DNA of 64,000 bases from positions 1,116,001 to 1,180,000 of the forward strand of contig OZ241346.1 in assembly GCA_965199875.1 (NCBI GenBank). The letters run 5' to 3'. A model generated the notes under the pieces. The model was not told the DNA's origin, searched no databases, and saw nothing but the letters and a program-made list of their open reading frames with translations. Both the position numbers and the translations under genes were made by a program. Positions 1 through 9,085 of the stretch are shown piece after piece. The stretch comes from VXYL01 sp965199875 (GTDB lineage Bacteria > Pseudomonadota > Gammaproteobacteria > Pseudomonadales > Azotimanducaceae). Positions within the stretch are counted from its first letter, which is position 1. The number at the start of each line of letters is the position of its first letter.

Positions 1-546
1 CCCCTGGACGCCGTCGGCGGCGTCCTGGAGGCGCGGTCGGCGCCGCTGGCGCCCGGAGCGGTTCTCGGCGGCTCCCTGGCGGTGTCGCCCGACGGCGGCG
101 AACCGGTCGTCGTGCGCGTCGGCGCGATCCCGGACCTGCCCGGCGCGGAGTGCGCCGCCGTCGTCGACGCCGGCAGGCCGTGCCAGACGCTGGCGCGCAC
201 GGGCATGGCGCTGGCGGCCGGACGGCCCCTCGTGCTCAACGGCGTGGCGCCCATGCGGGAGTTCGGCGAACCGGCGGAGATCGACCTCTCGAACGTGTTC
301 CTGGAGTTCGACGGCTCGGACGCGGCGGCGTTCGCGGTTTCGGTCAGCGACCCCGCGGTGGCCACGGCGGAGACCGCGGGCGCGCTGCTGCGGGTGTCCC
401 CGGCGGACCACGGCACGGCGACGGTGACGGTGACGGCGACCGCGGCGGACGGCCGGACGGCGACGCGGAGCTTCGCCGTCGCGGTGCCGCGCCAGCCGCG
501 CTTCCTGCGCGGCTGGCGGCTGACGCTTCTGGACGGCGGCGGCTGA
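1..546 (+). CDS. LRR-metzincin array protein, C-terminal fragment (5' end outside window)
   Basis: The frame is open from base 1 and stops at the TGA at 544-546. Only the last ~181 residues are present: the region after the leucine-rich repeats, a beta-rich stretch, and an Ig-like segment rich in TVTVTATAADG, ending in the tail FLRGWRLTLLDGGG. It is nearly identical to 3507-4052, the 3' end of the next gene; I count about eight base differences over 546 bp. It is therefore the end of another tandem copy whose protease and repeat domains lie to the left of the window. The stop overlaps the next start as TGATG, so translation of the array is probably coupled. Function follows the full-length neighbours: probably a secreted, host- or surface-facing binding protein (inference). 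Confidence 0.85.
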   Translation, partial: PLDAVGGVLEARSAPLAPGAVLGGSLAVSPDGGEPVVVRVGAIPDLPGAECAAVVDAGRPCQTLARTGMALAAGRPLVLNGVAPMREFGEPAEIDLSNVFLEFDGSDAAAFAVSVSDPAVATAETAGALLRVSPADHGTATVTVTATAADGRTATRSFAVAVPRQPRFLRGWRLTLLDGGG

Positions 547-3500
547 TGCCGGGGTGCGCGCATCGGCGCGGGACGCTGGCGGGCTTGGCGCTGGCCTCGG
601 CGCTGCTGGCGCTGGCCGCCTCGGCGGCGGACGCGCCGGCGCCGGCGGTGTTCGCGGGCGCGGCGTCCGAGGGGATGCCGGAGCGCATCCTGGAGCCGGG
701 CGGACGCGGACCTGCGCCTCGACCGGACCCGCCGGGGCTGCGCATGGCTCGGCTCGACTTCGGGAGCATGGCGGCCGTGCGCGAGGCGGCGGCCAGCGGC
801 CGGGGCGCCGCGGCGCGGCTGAACCTGTTCGAGGACGCCGAGTTCGACTGGATCGTGCGGCGCGCGGCCGCCACGGCGGGGGGCTACTCGCTGTCCGGGC
901 CGCTGGCCGGCGTGGAGGCGGGCACGGCGACGCTGGTGGCGAACGGCGGCATGGTCGTGGGCTCGGCGTGGACCCCGGAGGCGGCCTACCGCATCCGCAC
1001 CGTCGGCCGAACGCAGATCGTCGAGCGCGTCGATCCGTCGCGGTGGCCGGCGTGCGCCGGCACCTTCAAGGTCGGCGCGGCGCTGCCCAGCGGCGCGACC
1101 GCGCGCGACTCTTCGGCGGACGCGCCCGACGACGGCTCGGAGATCGACGTGCTGGTGGTCTACACGCCGCACGGGCGGCGGAAGGTCGGGGGGCACCGGG
1201 CCATGCTGGCGGAGATCGACCACGAAGTGGCGTGGGCGAACGAGGCGCTCGCGGCGTCCGGCGCAGCACACCGCGCGCGCCTGGTCGGGGCGGCCGAGGT
1301 CGACTACCGGCAGCCGGACGACACCCGCGCCCTCGCCCACCTGGCCATCCAGGGCGACGGCCACATGGACGAGGTCCACGCGCTGCGCGACCGTCTCGCC
1401 GCGGATGCCGTCGTGCTCAAGACGGCGTGGGGCGGCAGCGCGTTCGGCTTGCTCTTCCCGGACAACCCCCGGTCGGTGGCATCGTTCGGCGCGGCCGACG
1501 TCGGCGGCAATCCGAGCGCGATCGCGCACGTGCTGGGGCACGTCATGGGCGCCCACCACGACCGCGCCAACTACAACGGCAACCTCCCCTTTCCCTACAG
1601 CCACGGCTACGAGCTGCCGGACGTTCGATTCGGGCTCGAACCGCAGCCGGAGGACGAGGTCTTCTCGTACCGGACGATCATGGATTCGGCCCTCGGCAAC
1701 ATGCCGCGCTTCTCCAACCCCCGCCAGCGCTTCCGCGGCGTGGCGCTTGGCGTGCCGGGGGACGAGCCGTCGTCGCGCGTGGACGGCCCGGCGGACGCGG
1801 TGCGGAGCATGGACGAGACCCGCCGCCTGGTGGCGAACCACCGGCGCAGCGCTACGCGCTGCCGCTACCGGCTGTCGCCGCCGCCGGAGGTTCCGGCGGC
1901 TGGCGGGACGTACTCGCTGCGCGTGGAGGCGGACGCCGGCTGCGCGTGGACGGCGCGCGCCGCCGACGGCTTCACGACCGTCGCGGGCGACGCGGGCGGA
2001 GTCGGCGACGGCGCGGTGGAGTACCGGGTGCCGGCGAACGCCGGCTGGTCGCGCGAGGCGGCGCTGTCGGTGGCGGGGCGGATGCACGTGGCCGTGCAGC
2101 CGGGCGCCCGCCCGGTGAAGCCCGTGTGCGAGCGCCACCGGGTCGTCCGCGAGGCGCTCGAGGCCGAGCTGGGGGCGGGCTGCGCGGACATCGCCGCGGC
2201 GGACCTGGCGCGGGTCGCGGAGCTGGACATCGCGGACGACTTCGAGATCGAAGGCGGCGCCGGAGTGGCGCCCGGCGACTTCGACGGCCTGTCCAACCTG
2301 GGCTACCTGCGCCTGCGCGTGCCGGCCGGCGAAACGCTGCTGGCGGGCACGTTCGACGGGCTGTCCAACTTGGCGTGGATGGACTTGAGCGCCTACGGGC
2401 TCGTCTCGCTACGCCCCGGATCGTTCCGAGGGCTGGAGAACCTGGTCTATCTCGACGTCCTCTCGGGTGTGCATGGCGGCGACGCCGCTCCACTGCCGCC
2501 CGGCACGTTCGAAGGAATGCCGCGGCTGCGCGAACTGACGCTTTGGGAATCCCGCGAGACGATTGCGCCCGGCCTGTTCGACGGGCTGTCCAGCCTGGAT
2601 CACCTCGACGTGGTCGGGATAGGCCTCGCGCATCTGCCGCCCGGGGCGTTCCGCGGCCTGCCCGGGCTGCGCCGGCTGGAAGTGGACAACAGCTCCGGGA
2701 GTTCGCCGCTCGAGCTGGAGGCGGGCGTGTTCGACGGGCTGCCGAGCCTCCGGGAGCTGGTGCTCGTCTCCATGGCGGGCGTGCCGCCGGGCCTGTTCGC
2801 GGGCCTGTCCGAACTCCAGGCCCTGTGGCTGGAGTACAACGCCTTCGACTCGCTGGAGGCGGGCGCGTTCGACGGGCTGTCGTCGCTCCACAGCCTCTTC
2901 CTCGACAACGACAACCCGAGGTACGCCAGCCCGCACCGGCACGAGCTGCCGACGCTGCCGCCGGGCCTGTTCGCGGGGCTGCCCCGCCTGGCGCTGCTGG
3001 ACCTCGGCGGCGTGGGGCTGCGCGAGCTGCGGCCGGGCGCGTTCCGCGAAGCGGGGGCGACGCTGCGTTCCCTCCGCCTCCCCAACAACCGCCTGGCGGC
3101 CCTCGACGCCGGCACGTTCGACGGCGCGCCCCGGCTGCGCGCCCTCCACCTGGACGGCAACCGTCTGGAGGAGCTGCCGCCCGGGCTGTTCGATGGCCTG
3201 CGCGAACTGCGGCTTCTGCGACTGAACGGCAACCGTCTGGAGCGGCTGCCGCCCGGGCCGTTCAAGAACCTGGCCTTGCTGAACAGCCTCGCCCTGCACG
3301 ACAACCGGCTCGCCGCGCTGCCGCCGGGGCTGTTCGCCGGCGCCGGCGCCGCCCGGCCGGACGGCCCGCATCTGCTGACGCTGCACGGCAATCCCGGCGC
3401 TCCCTTCGCGTTGCCGCTGGAACCGGTCGTGGCGTCGGCGCCCTGGCGGCGCCCGGCGCGGGTCGGCGTGCGGATCGCCGAAGGCGCGCCGCTGGCGCTG

Positions 3501-3727
3501 GACGTGCCCCTGGACGCCGTCGGCGGCGCCCTGGAGGCGCGGTCGGCGCCGCTGGCGCCCGGAGCGGTTCTCGGCGGCTCCCTGGCGGTGTCGCCCGACG
3601 GCGGCGGGCCGGTCGTCGTGCGCGTCGGCGCGATCCCGGACCTGCCCGGCGCGGAGTGCGCCGCCGTCGTCGACGCCGGCAGGCCGTGCCAGACGCTGGC
3701 GCGCACGGGCATGGCGCTGGCGGCCGG
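546..3727 (+). repeat. Direct tandem repeat, copy A (repeat unit 3506 bp)
   Basis: The region from the ATG at 546 is repeated from the ATG at 4052. The 3' end of the unit (3507-4052) matches the window's left edge (1-546), so at least two and a half units exist. Identity with copy B is very high at the 5' end (the first ~430 bases look identical), and differences concentrate in a few patches. Similarity stops near 3727, where copy B switches to a different C-terminal half. Confidence 0.85.
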
Positions 3728-4052
3728 ACGGCCCCTCGTGCTCAACGGCGTGGCGCCCATGCGGGAGTTCGGCGACCCGGCGGAGATCGACCTCTCGAAC
3801 GTGTTCCTGGAGTTCGACGGCTCGGACGCGGCGGCGTTCGCGGTTCGCGTGAGCGACCCCGCGGTGGCCACGGCGGAGACCGCGGGCGCGCTGCTGCGGG
3901 TGTCCCCGGCGGACCACGGCACGGCGACGGTGACGGTGACGGCGACCGCGGCGGACGGCCGGACGGCGACGCGGAGCTTCGCCGTCGCGGTGCCGCGCCA
4001 GCCGCGCTTCCTGCGCGGCTGGCGGCTGACGCTTCTGGACGGCGGCGGCTGA
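546..4052 (+). CDS. Secreted metzincin-like (pseudo)protease with leucine-rich repeats
   Basis: 1168 aa. Residues 1-28 form a signal peptide ending ASAADA. A pro-domain-like segment (~90-165) precedes a reprolysin/M12-like domain (~195-430) with the motif HVLGHVMGAHHD at 328-339 and a Met-turn, YRTIM. The normal motif is HExxHxxGxxHD; here residue 329 is Val (GTG), so the general-base Glu is missing although all three His ligands remain. A BACON-like beta sandwich (~440-520) follows, then about 14 typical LRRs (~575-935, consensus LPPGLFDGLxxLxxLxLxxN) with an LHGNPGAPF end cap, then beta/Ig-like C-terminal domains and the FLRGWRLTLL tail. The ATG overlaps the previous stop (TGATG) and opens a clear signal peptide, which fixes the start. 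Likely exported, a binding protein rather than an active protease (inference). Confidence 0.85.
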   Translation: MPGCAHRRGTLAGLALASALLALAASAADAPAPAVFAGAASEGMPERILEPGGRGPAPRPDPPGLRMARLDFGSMAAVREAAASGRGAAARLNLFEDAEFDWIVRRAAATAGGYSLSGPLAGVEAGTATLVANGGMVVGSAWTPEAAYRIRTVGRTQIVERVDPSRWPACAGTFKVGAALPSGATARDSSADAPDDGSEIDVLVVYTPHGRRKVGGHRAMLAEIDHEVAWANEALAASGAAHRARLVGAAEVDYRQPDDTRALAHLAIQGDGHMDEVHALRDRLAADAVVLKTAWGGSAFGLLFPDNPRSVASFGAADVGGNPSAIAHVLGHVMGAHHDRANYNGNLPFPYSHGYELPDVRFGLEPQPEDEVFSYRTIMDSALGNMPRFSNPRQRFRGVALGVPGDEPSSRVDGPADAVRSMDETRRLVANHRRSATRCRYRLSPPPEVPAAGGTYSLRVEADAGCAWTARAADGFTTVAGDAGGVGDGAVEYRVPANAGWSREAALSVAGRMHVAVQPGARPVKPVCERHRVVREALEAELGAGCADIAAADLARVAELDIADDFEIEGGAGVAPGDFDGLSNLGYLRLRVPAGETLLAGTFDGLSNLAWMDLSAYGLVSLRPGSFRGLENLVYLDVLSGVHGGDAAPLPPGTFEGMPRLRELTLWESRETIAPGLFDGLSSLDHLDVVGIGLAHLPPGAFRGLPGLRRLEVDNSSGSSPLELEAGVFDGLPSLRELVLVSMAGVPPGLFAGLSELQALWLEYNAFDSLEAGAFDGLSSLHSLFLDNDNPRYASPHRHELPTLPPGLFAGLPRLALLDLGGVGLRELRPGAFREAGATLRSLRLPNNRLAALDAGTFDGAPRLRALHLDGNRLEELPPGLFDGLRELRLLRLNGNRLERLPPGPFKNLALLNSLALHDNRLAALPPGLFAGAGAARPDGPHLLTLHGNPGAPFALPLEPVVASAPWRRPARVGVRIAEGAPLALDVPLDAVGGALEARSAPLAPGAVLGGSLAVSPDGGGPVVVRVGAIPDLPGAECAAVVDAGRPCQTLARTGMALAAGRPLVLNGVAPMREFGDPAEIDLSNVFLEFDGSDAAAFAVRVSDPAVATAETAGALLRVSPADHGTATVTVTATAADGRTATRSFAVAVPRQPRFLRGWRLTLLDGGG

Positions 4053-7000
4053 TGCCGGGGTGCGCGCATCGGCGCGGGACGCTGGCGGGCTTGGCGCTGG
4101 CCTCGGCGCTGCTGGCGCTGGCCGCCTCGGCGGCGGACGCGCCGGCGCCGGCGGTGTTCGCGGGCGCGGCGTCCGAGGGGATGCCGGAGCGCATCCTGGA
4201 GCCGGGCGGACGCGGACCTGCGCCTCGACCGGACCCGCCGGGGCTGCGCATGGCTCGGCTCGACTTCGGGAGCATGGCGGCCGTGCGCGAGGCGGCGGCC
4301 AGCGGCCGGGGCGCCGCGGCGCGGCTGAACCTGTTCGAGGACGCCGAGTTCGACTGGATCGTGCGGCGCGCGGCCGCCACGGCGGGGGGCTACTCGCTGT
4401 CCGGGCCGCTGGCCGGCGTGGAGGCGGGCACGGCGACGCTGGTGGCGAACGGCGGCATGGTCGTGGGCTCGGCGTGGACCCCGGAGGCGGAATACCGCAT
4501 CCGCACCGTCGGCCGAACGCAGATCGTCGAGCGCGTCGATCCGTCGCGGTGGCCGGCGTGCGACGGCACCTTCAAGGTCGGCGCGGCGCTGCCCGGCGGA
4601 GCGACCGCGCGCGTCTCTTCGGCGGACGCGCCCGACGACGGCTCGGAGATCGACCTGCTGGTGGTCTACACGCCGCATGGGCGGCGGAAGGTCGGGGGGC
4701 ACCGGGCCATGCTGGCGGAGATCGACCACGAAGTGGCGTGGGCGAACGAGGCGCTCGCGGCGTCCGGCGCGGCGCACCGCGCGCGCCTGGTCGGGGCGGC
4801 CGAGGTCGACTACCGGCAGCCGGACGACACCCGCGCCCTCGCCCACCTGGCCATCCAGGGCGACGGCCACATGGACGAGGTCCACGCGCTGCGCGACCGT
4901 CTCGCCGCGGATGCCGTCGTGCTCAAGACGGCGTGGATCGGCGGCGCTTACGGCTTGCTCTTCCCGGACAACCCCCGGTCGGTGGCATCGTTCGGCGCGG
5001 CCGACGTCGGCGGCAACCCGAGCGCGATCGCGCACGTGCTGGGGCACGTCATGGGCGCCCACCACGACCGCGAGTCCTACAACGGCAACCTCCCCTTTCC
5101 CTACAGCCACGGCTACGAGCTGCCCGACGTTCGACGCGACGGGGTCTACCCGTACTGGACGATCATGGGATCGAGCGGCGGCAACATGCCGCGCTTCTCC
5201 AACCCCCGCCAGCGCTTCCGCGGCGTGGCGCTGGGCGTGCCGGGGGACGAGCCGTCGTCGCGGGTGGACGGCCCGGCGGACGCGGTGCGGAGCATGGACG
5301 AGACGCGCCGCCTGGTGGCGAACCACCGGCGCAGCGCCGCGCGCTGCCGCTACCGGCTGTCGCCGCCGCCGGAGGTTCCGGCGGCTGGCGGGACGTACTC
5401 GCTGCGCGTGGAGGCGGACGCCGGCTGCGCGTGGACGGCGCGCGCCGCCGACGGCTTCACGACGGTCGTGTCCGGATCGCGCGGGACCGGCGACGGCACG
5501 GTGACGTACCGCGTGCCGGCGAACGCCGGCTGGGAGCGCGAGGCGGCGCTGGCCGTGGCCGGGCGGATGCGCGTGGCCGTGCAGCCCGGAACGCGTCCGG
5601 TGAAGCCCGTGTGCGAGCGCGGCGCGGCGGTCCGCGAAGCGCTCGAGGCCGAGCTGGGGGCGGAATGCGCGGACATCGCCGCGGCGGACCTGGCGCGGGT
5701 CGTCGAACTGGTACTGGGTCACATTCAGTTTCGCCTGGGGGCCCGGCACGCCCGGGTGGCGCCCGGCGACTTCGACGGACTGTCCAACCTGGGCTACCTG
5801 CGCCTGCGCGTGGAGGTAGGCGAAACGCTGCTGGAGGGCACCTTCGACGGGCTGTCCAGCCTGGCATGGCTGGAAATGACCATCCACGGGCTCGTCCCGC
5901 TACGCCCGGGCTCGTTCCGGGGGCTGGAGAACCTGATCTATCTCGTCGTCCACTCGGGTGAACGCGGCGACCTCCACGACGCCGCTCCACTGCCGCCCGG
6001 CACGTTCGAAGGAATGCCGCGGCTGCGCGAACTGGTGCTTTGGGACCGCATCCGCGCGACGATCGCCCCCGGCCTGTTCGACGGGCTGTCCAGCCTGGAT
6101 CGCCTCAACGTGGTCGGGGACCTCGCGCATCTGCCGCCCGGGGCGTTCCGCGGCCTGCCCGGGCTGCGCCGGCTGGAAGTGGACAACAGCTTCGGGGGTT
6201 CGCCGCTCGAGCTGGAGGCGGGCGTGTTCGACGGGCTGCCGAGCCTCCGGGAGCTGGTGCTCAACTCCCTGGCAGGCGTGCCGCCGGGCCTGTTCGCGGG
6301 GCTGTCCGAACTCCAGGCCCTGTGGCTGGAGTACAACGCCTTCGACTCGCTGGAGGCGGGCGCGTTCGACGGGCTGTCGTCGCTCCACAGCCTCTTCCTC
6401 GACAACGACAACCCGAGGTACGCCCACAGCCCGCACCGGCACGAGCTGCGGACGCTGCCGCCGGGCCTGTTCGCGGGGCTGCCCCGCCTGGCGCTGCTGG
6501 ACCTCGGCGGCGTGGGGCTGCGCGAGCTGCGGCCGGGCGCGTTCCGCGAAGCGGGGGCGACGCTGCGTTTCCTCCGCCTCCCCAACAACCGTCTGGCGGC
6601 CCTCGACGCCGGCACGTTCGACGGCGCGCCCGGGCTGCTCGCCCTCCACCTGGACGGCAACCGTCTGGAGGAGCTGCCGCCCGGGCTGTTCGACGGCCTG
6701 CGCGAACTGCAGCTTCTTCGACTGGACGGCAACCGTCTGGAGCGGCTGCCGCCCGGGCCGTTCAAGAACCTGGCCTGGCTGAACAGCCTCGCCCTGCACG
6801 ACAACCGGCTCGCCGCGCTGCCGCCGGAGCTGTTCGCCGGCGCCGGCGCCGGCCGGCCGGACGGCCCGTACCTGCTGACGCTGCACGGCAATCCCGGCGC
6901 TCCCTTCGCGTTGCCGCTGGAACCGGTCGTGGCGTCGGCGCCCTGGCGGCGCCCGGTGCGGGTCGGCGTGCGGATCGCCGAAGGCGCGCCGCTGGCGCTG

Positions 7001-7227
7001 GACGTGCCCCTGGACGCCGTCGGCGGCGCCCTGGAGGCGCGGTCGGCCTCGCTGGCGCCCGGAGCGGTTCTCAGCGACTCGCTGGCGGCGTGGCCCGACG
7101 GCGGCGAGCCGGTCGTCGTGCGCGTCGGCGCGATCCCGGACCTGCCCGGCGCGGAGTGCGCCGCCGTCGTCGACGCCGGCAGGCCGTGCCAGACGCTGGC
7201 GCGCACGGGCATGGCGCTGGCGGCCGG
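4052..7227 (+). repeat. Direct tandem repeat, copy B
   Basis: This matches 546-3727 with small indels. Divergent patches occur at about 5130-5170 (protease loop before the Met-turn), 5464-5500 (beta sandwich) and 5706-5760 (N-cap of the repeats). Past 7227 the sequence no longer follows copy A but resembles the C-terminal half of the minus-strand paralogue at 60.5-64 kb. Confidence 0.85.
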
Positions 7228-8944
7228 CGCGCCTCTGGTTCTGAACGCCATCCCGGACCGCAGCCTGGCGGCGTGCGACTTTCCGCAGCGCATCGGCCTC
7301 GCCGACGTGTTCCTGGAGTTCGCCGGCGGGGAGCTGGCCTACGCGGCGCGGTCGAGCGATCCGGCGACGGTGGACGCCTACGTCGGCGGCGGCACGCTGG
7401 CGGTGCGGGCGCTGAAGGCCGGCGCCGCGACGGTGACGGTGACCGCGACGGCGGCGGACGGGCGGACGGCGGCGCGGACGTTCGCGGTCGACGCGGAGGG
7501 GGCGTGCGCGGTCAAGCCGGTGTGCGAGCGCAGCGCGGCGGCGCGCGACGCCATCGCCGCGGCCGCGGGCAGGGAGTGCGGCGAGGTGACGGCGGAGGAC
7601 CTGGCGGCGCTGGCGGCGCTGGAGGTCGGGGCGCCGCCGTCGCCCGGGGACTTCGACGGCCTCTCGGGCCTGCGGCGTCTCGACGCGACGGTGGCGGACG
7701 GCGGGCTGGCGGCGAACACGTTCCACGGCCTCGGCGGCCTGGCCGAGCTGCGGCTCCGCGGCGGGCGCGTCGCGGCGGGGCCCGGCGCGTTCGACGGGCT
7801 GCGCAGCCTGCGCCTGCTGCGGGCGCGCTTCTCGGAGCTGCGCCCGGGCGCGTTCCGGGACCTCGCGCAAGTGGCCGAGATGGAACTGGGAGGCGGCGGC
7901 CTGGGCGCACTGGAGCCGGGCGTGTTCGACGACGTGCCGAACCTGGTCGGCCTCGGGCTGTCCGGCAACGGCCTGTCCCGTCTGCGGCCGGGCGTCTTCC
8001 GCGGCCTGTCGAGACTCGTCCGCCTGTCGCTGGGCCGCAACGCCCTCGCCGCGCTGGAGCCCGGCGCGTTCGGCGGGCTGGACTCCCTGCGGCATCTGGA
8101 CCTGAGCCGCAACCGGCTGTCGGCGCTGCCGCCGGACCTGCTGCGCGGGCTGCCCGGGCTGCGCACGCTGGAACTGGCGCACAACCGGCTGGGCGCCCTG
8201 CCGGAGCGCTTCTTCGCCGGCGCCGGCGTCGGCCGGCTCTCCCTGCACGGCAATCCGGGCGCGCCCTTCGTCCTGAGGGCCGCGCCGAGGCGCGCTCCGG
8301 GTTCGGGCCAGGGCCGCGGGTTCGCGTCCCGCGTGGCGGTGCACGTGCCGCAGGGGGCGCCCGTGGCGCTGGACTTCCGCCTCTCCGCCTCCGGCGGCCG
8401 GCTGGACGGGTCGCGCTCGCGGGCGGACGCGCCCGTGGCCTCCGGCGGAACCCGCAGCCGCGCCTGGGACGTGGCGCCGGACGGCGCCGGCCCGGTCGCC
8501 GTCGCTGCCGAGCTGTTCGCCGACCTCGCCCCGGAGGGATGCGGCGAGGACACCCGTCTCCCCGCCTTCGAGGACGACTGCCTGACCGGCCTGCACGTCG
8601 AGGTGGGCCGGCCGCTGGTGCTGAACGGCGTGCCGGACGGCCGGCTGTCGACGGACGACCGCTGGCGCGTCGCGCTGGAGAACGTCTTCCTGGAGTTCCC
8701 CATGGCCGGCACGTCCTACGCGGCGTCGTCCAGCGACCCGGCGGTGGCCGAGGCGGCGGTGGAGGGCGGCGCGCTGGTCGTGACGCCGCGCCGCGAAGGC
8801 GAGGCGGCGGTGACGATCACCGCCACCGCCGCCGACGGCCGCACCGCGACGCGGACGTTCGCCGCCGCCGTGCATGCGGCGGACGGGCGCCCCTTCCTGC
8901 GCGGCTGGCGCCTGTCGCTGCTGGACGACGGCGGCGGCCGCTGA
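4052..8944 (+). CDS. Secreted metzincin-like (pseudo)protease with two LRR blocks (chimeric)
   Basis: 1630 aa. Residues 1 to ~1058 repeat the previous gene: signal peptide, pro-domain, metzincin-like domain with HVLGHVMGAHHD at 328-339 (catalytic Glu again Val329) and Met-turn YWTIM, BACON-like domain, and a first block of ~14 LRRs. An Ig-like module then leads into a new Cys-containing cap (KPVCERSAAARDAI) and a second block of ~9 LRRs (~1170-1410), another beta domain, a second Ig-like module and the tail FLRGWRLSLL. The second half is closely related to the C-terminal half of the minus-strand paralogue, so this gene looks like a recombination product of two array types. The start overlaps the upstream stop as TGATG. 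Likely exported; ligand unknown. Confidence 0.85.
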   Translation: MPGCAHRRGTLAGLALASALLALAASAADAPAPAVFAGAASEGMPERILEPGGRGPAPRPDPPGLRMARLDFGSMAAVREAAASGRGAAARLNLFEDAEFDWIVRRAAATAGGYSLSGPLAGVEAGTATLVANGGMVVGSAWTPEAEYRIRTVGRTQIVERVDPSRWPACDGTFKVGAALPGGATARVSSADAPDDGSEIDLLVVYTPHGRRKVGGHRAMLAEIDHEVAWANEALAASGAAHRARLVGAAEVDYRQPDDTRALAHLAIQGDGHMDEVHALRDRLAADAVVLKTAWIGGAYGLLFPDNPRSVASFGAADVGGNPSAIAHVLGHVMGAHHDRESYNGNLPFPYSHGYELPDVRRDGVYPYWTIMGSSGGNMPRFSNPRQRFRGVALGVPGDEPSSRVDGPADAVRSMDETRRLVANHRRSAARCRYRLSPPPEVPAAGGTYSLRVEADAGCAWTARAADGFTTVVSGSRGTGDGTVTYRVPANAGWEREAALAVAGRMRVAVQPGTRPVKPVCERGAAVREALEAELGAECADIAAADLARVVELVLGHIQFRLGARHARVAPGDFDGLSNLGYLRLRVEVGETLLEGTFDGLSSLAWLEMTIHGLVPLRPGSFRGLENLIYLVVHSGERGDLHDAAPLPPGTFEGMPRLRELVLWDRIRATIAPGLFDGLSSLDRLNVVGDLAHLPPGAFRGLPGLRRLEVDNSFGGSPLELEAGVFDGLPSLRELVLNSLAGVPPGLFAGLSELQALWLEYNAFDSLEAGAFDGLSSLHSLFLDNDNPRYAHSPHRHELRTLPPGLFAGLPRLALLDLGGVGLRELRPGAFREAGATLRFLRLPNNRLAALDAGTFDGAPGLLALHLDGNRLEELPPGLFDGLRELQLLRLDGNRLERLPPGPFKNLAWLNSLALHDNRLAALPPELFAGAGAGRPDGPYLLTLHGNPGAPFALPLEPVVASAPWRRPVRVGVRIAEGAPLALDVPLDAVGGALEARSASLAPGAVLSDSLAAWPDGGEPVVVRVGAIPDLPGAECAAVVDAGRPCQTLARTGMALAAGAPLVLNAIPDRSLAACDFPQRIGLADVFLEFAGGELAYAARSSDPATVDAYVGGGTLAVRALKAGAATVTVTATAADGRTAARTFAVDAEGACAVKPVCERSAAARDAIAAAAGRECGEVTAEDLAALAALEVGAPPSPGDFDGLSGLRRLDATVADGGLAANTFHGLGGLAELRLRGGRVAAGPGAFDGLRSLRLLRARFSELRPGAFRDLAQVAEMELGGGGLGALEPGVFDDVPNLVGLGLSGNGLSRLRPGVFRGLSRLVRLSLGRNALAALEPGAFGGLDSLRHLDLSRNRLSALPPDLLRGLPGLRTLELAHNRLGALPERFFAGAGVGRLSLHGNPGAPFVLRAAPRRAPGSGQGRGFASRVAVHVPQGAPVALDFRLSASGGRLDGSRSRADAPVASGGTRSRAWDVAPDGAGPVAVAAELFADLAPEGCGEDTRLPAFEDDCLTGLHVEVGRPLVLNGVPDGRLSTDDRWRVALENVFLEFPMAGTSYAASSSDPAVAEAAVEGGALVVTPRREGEAAVTITATAADGRTATRTFAAAVHAADGRPFLRGWRLSLLDDGGGR
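8578..8924 (+). repeat. Long-range inverted repeat, left arm (347 bp)
   Basis: Reverse complement of 60553-60899, with about six mismatches and no gaps by manual alignment. It covers the C-terminal Ig-like module and most of the FLRGWRLSLL tail of the LRR protein. The arms lie ~51.6 kb apart in inverted orientation and are long enough for homologous recombination. Confidence 0.9.
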
Positions 8945-9085
8945 GCGCGGCGGTACGGTGGCGACGGACGACCACGGCGTGGCGGCGAAGGACGACGCCG
9001 GGACGGAGTGGCGGCGGGAGCGCCGCAGCGACAACGGCACGGTGCGGCAGTGCTCGCTGCCGAAGAGCGGCGGCAGCGGCGGCTG

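Noticed and set aside
2270..3350. Regularly spaced repeated DNA resembling a CRISPR or minisatellite
   Set aside because: The period reflects ~24-codon leucine-rich repeats within a coding frame; repeats are imperfect and there are no unique spacers.
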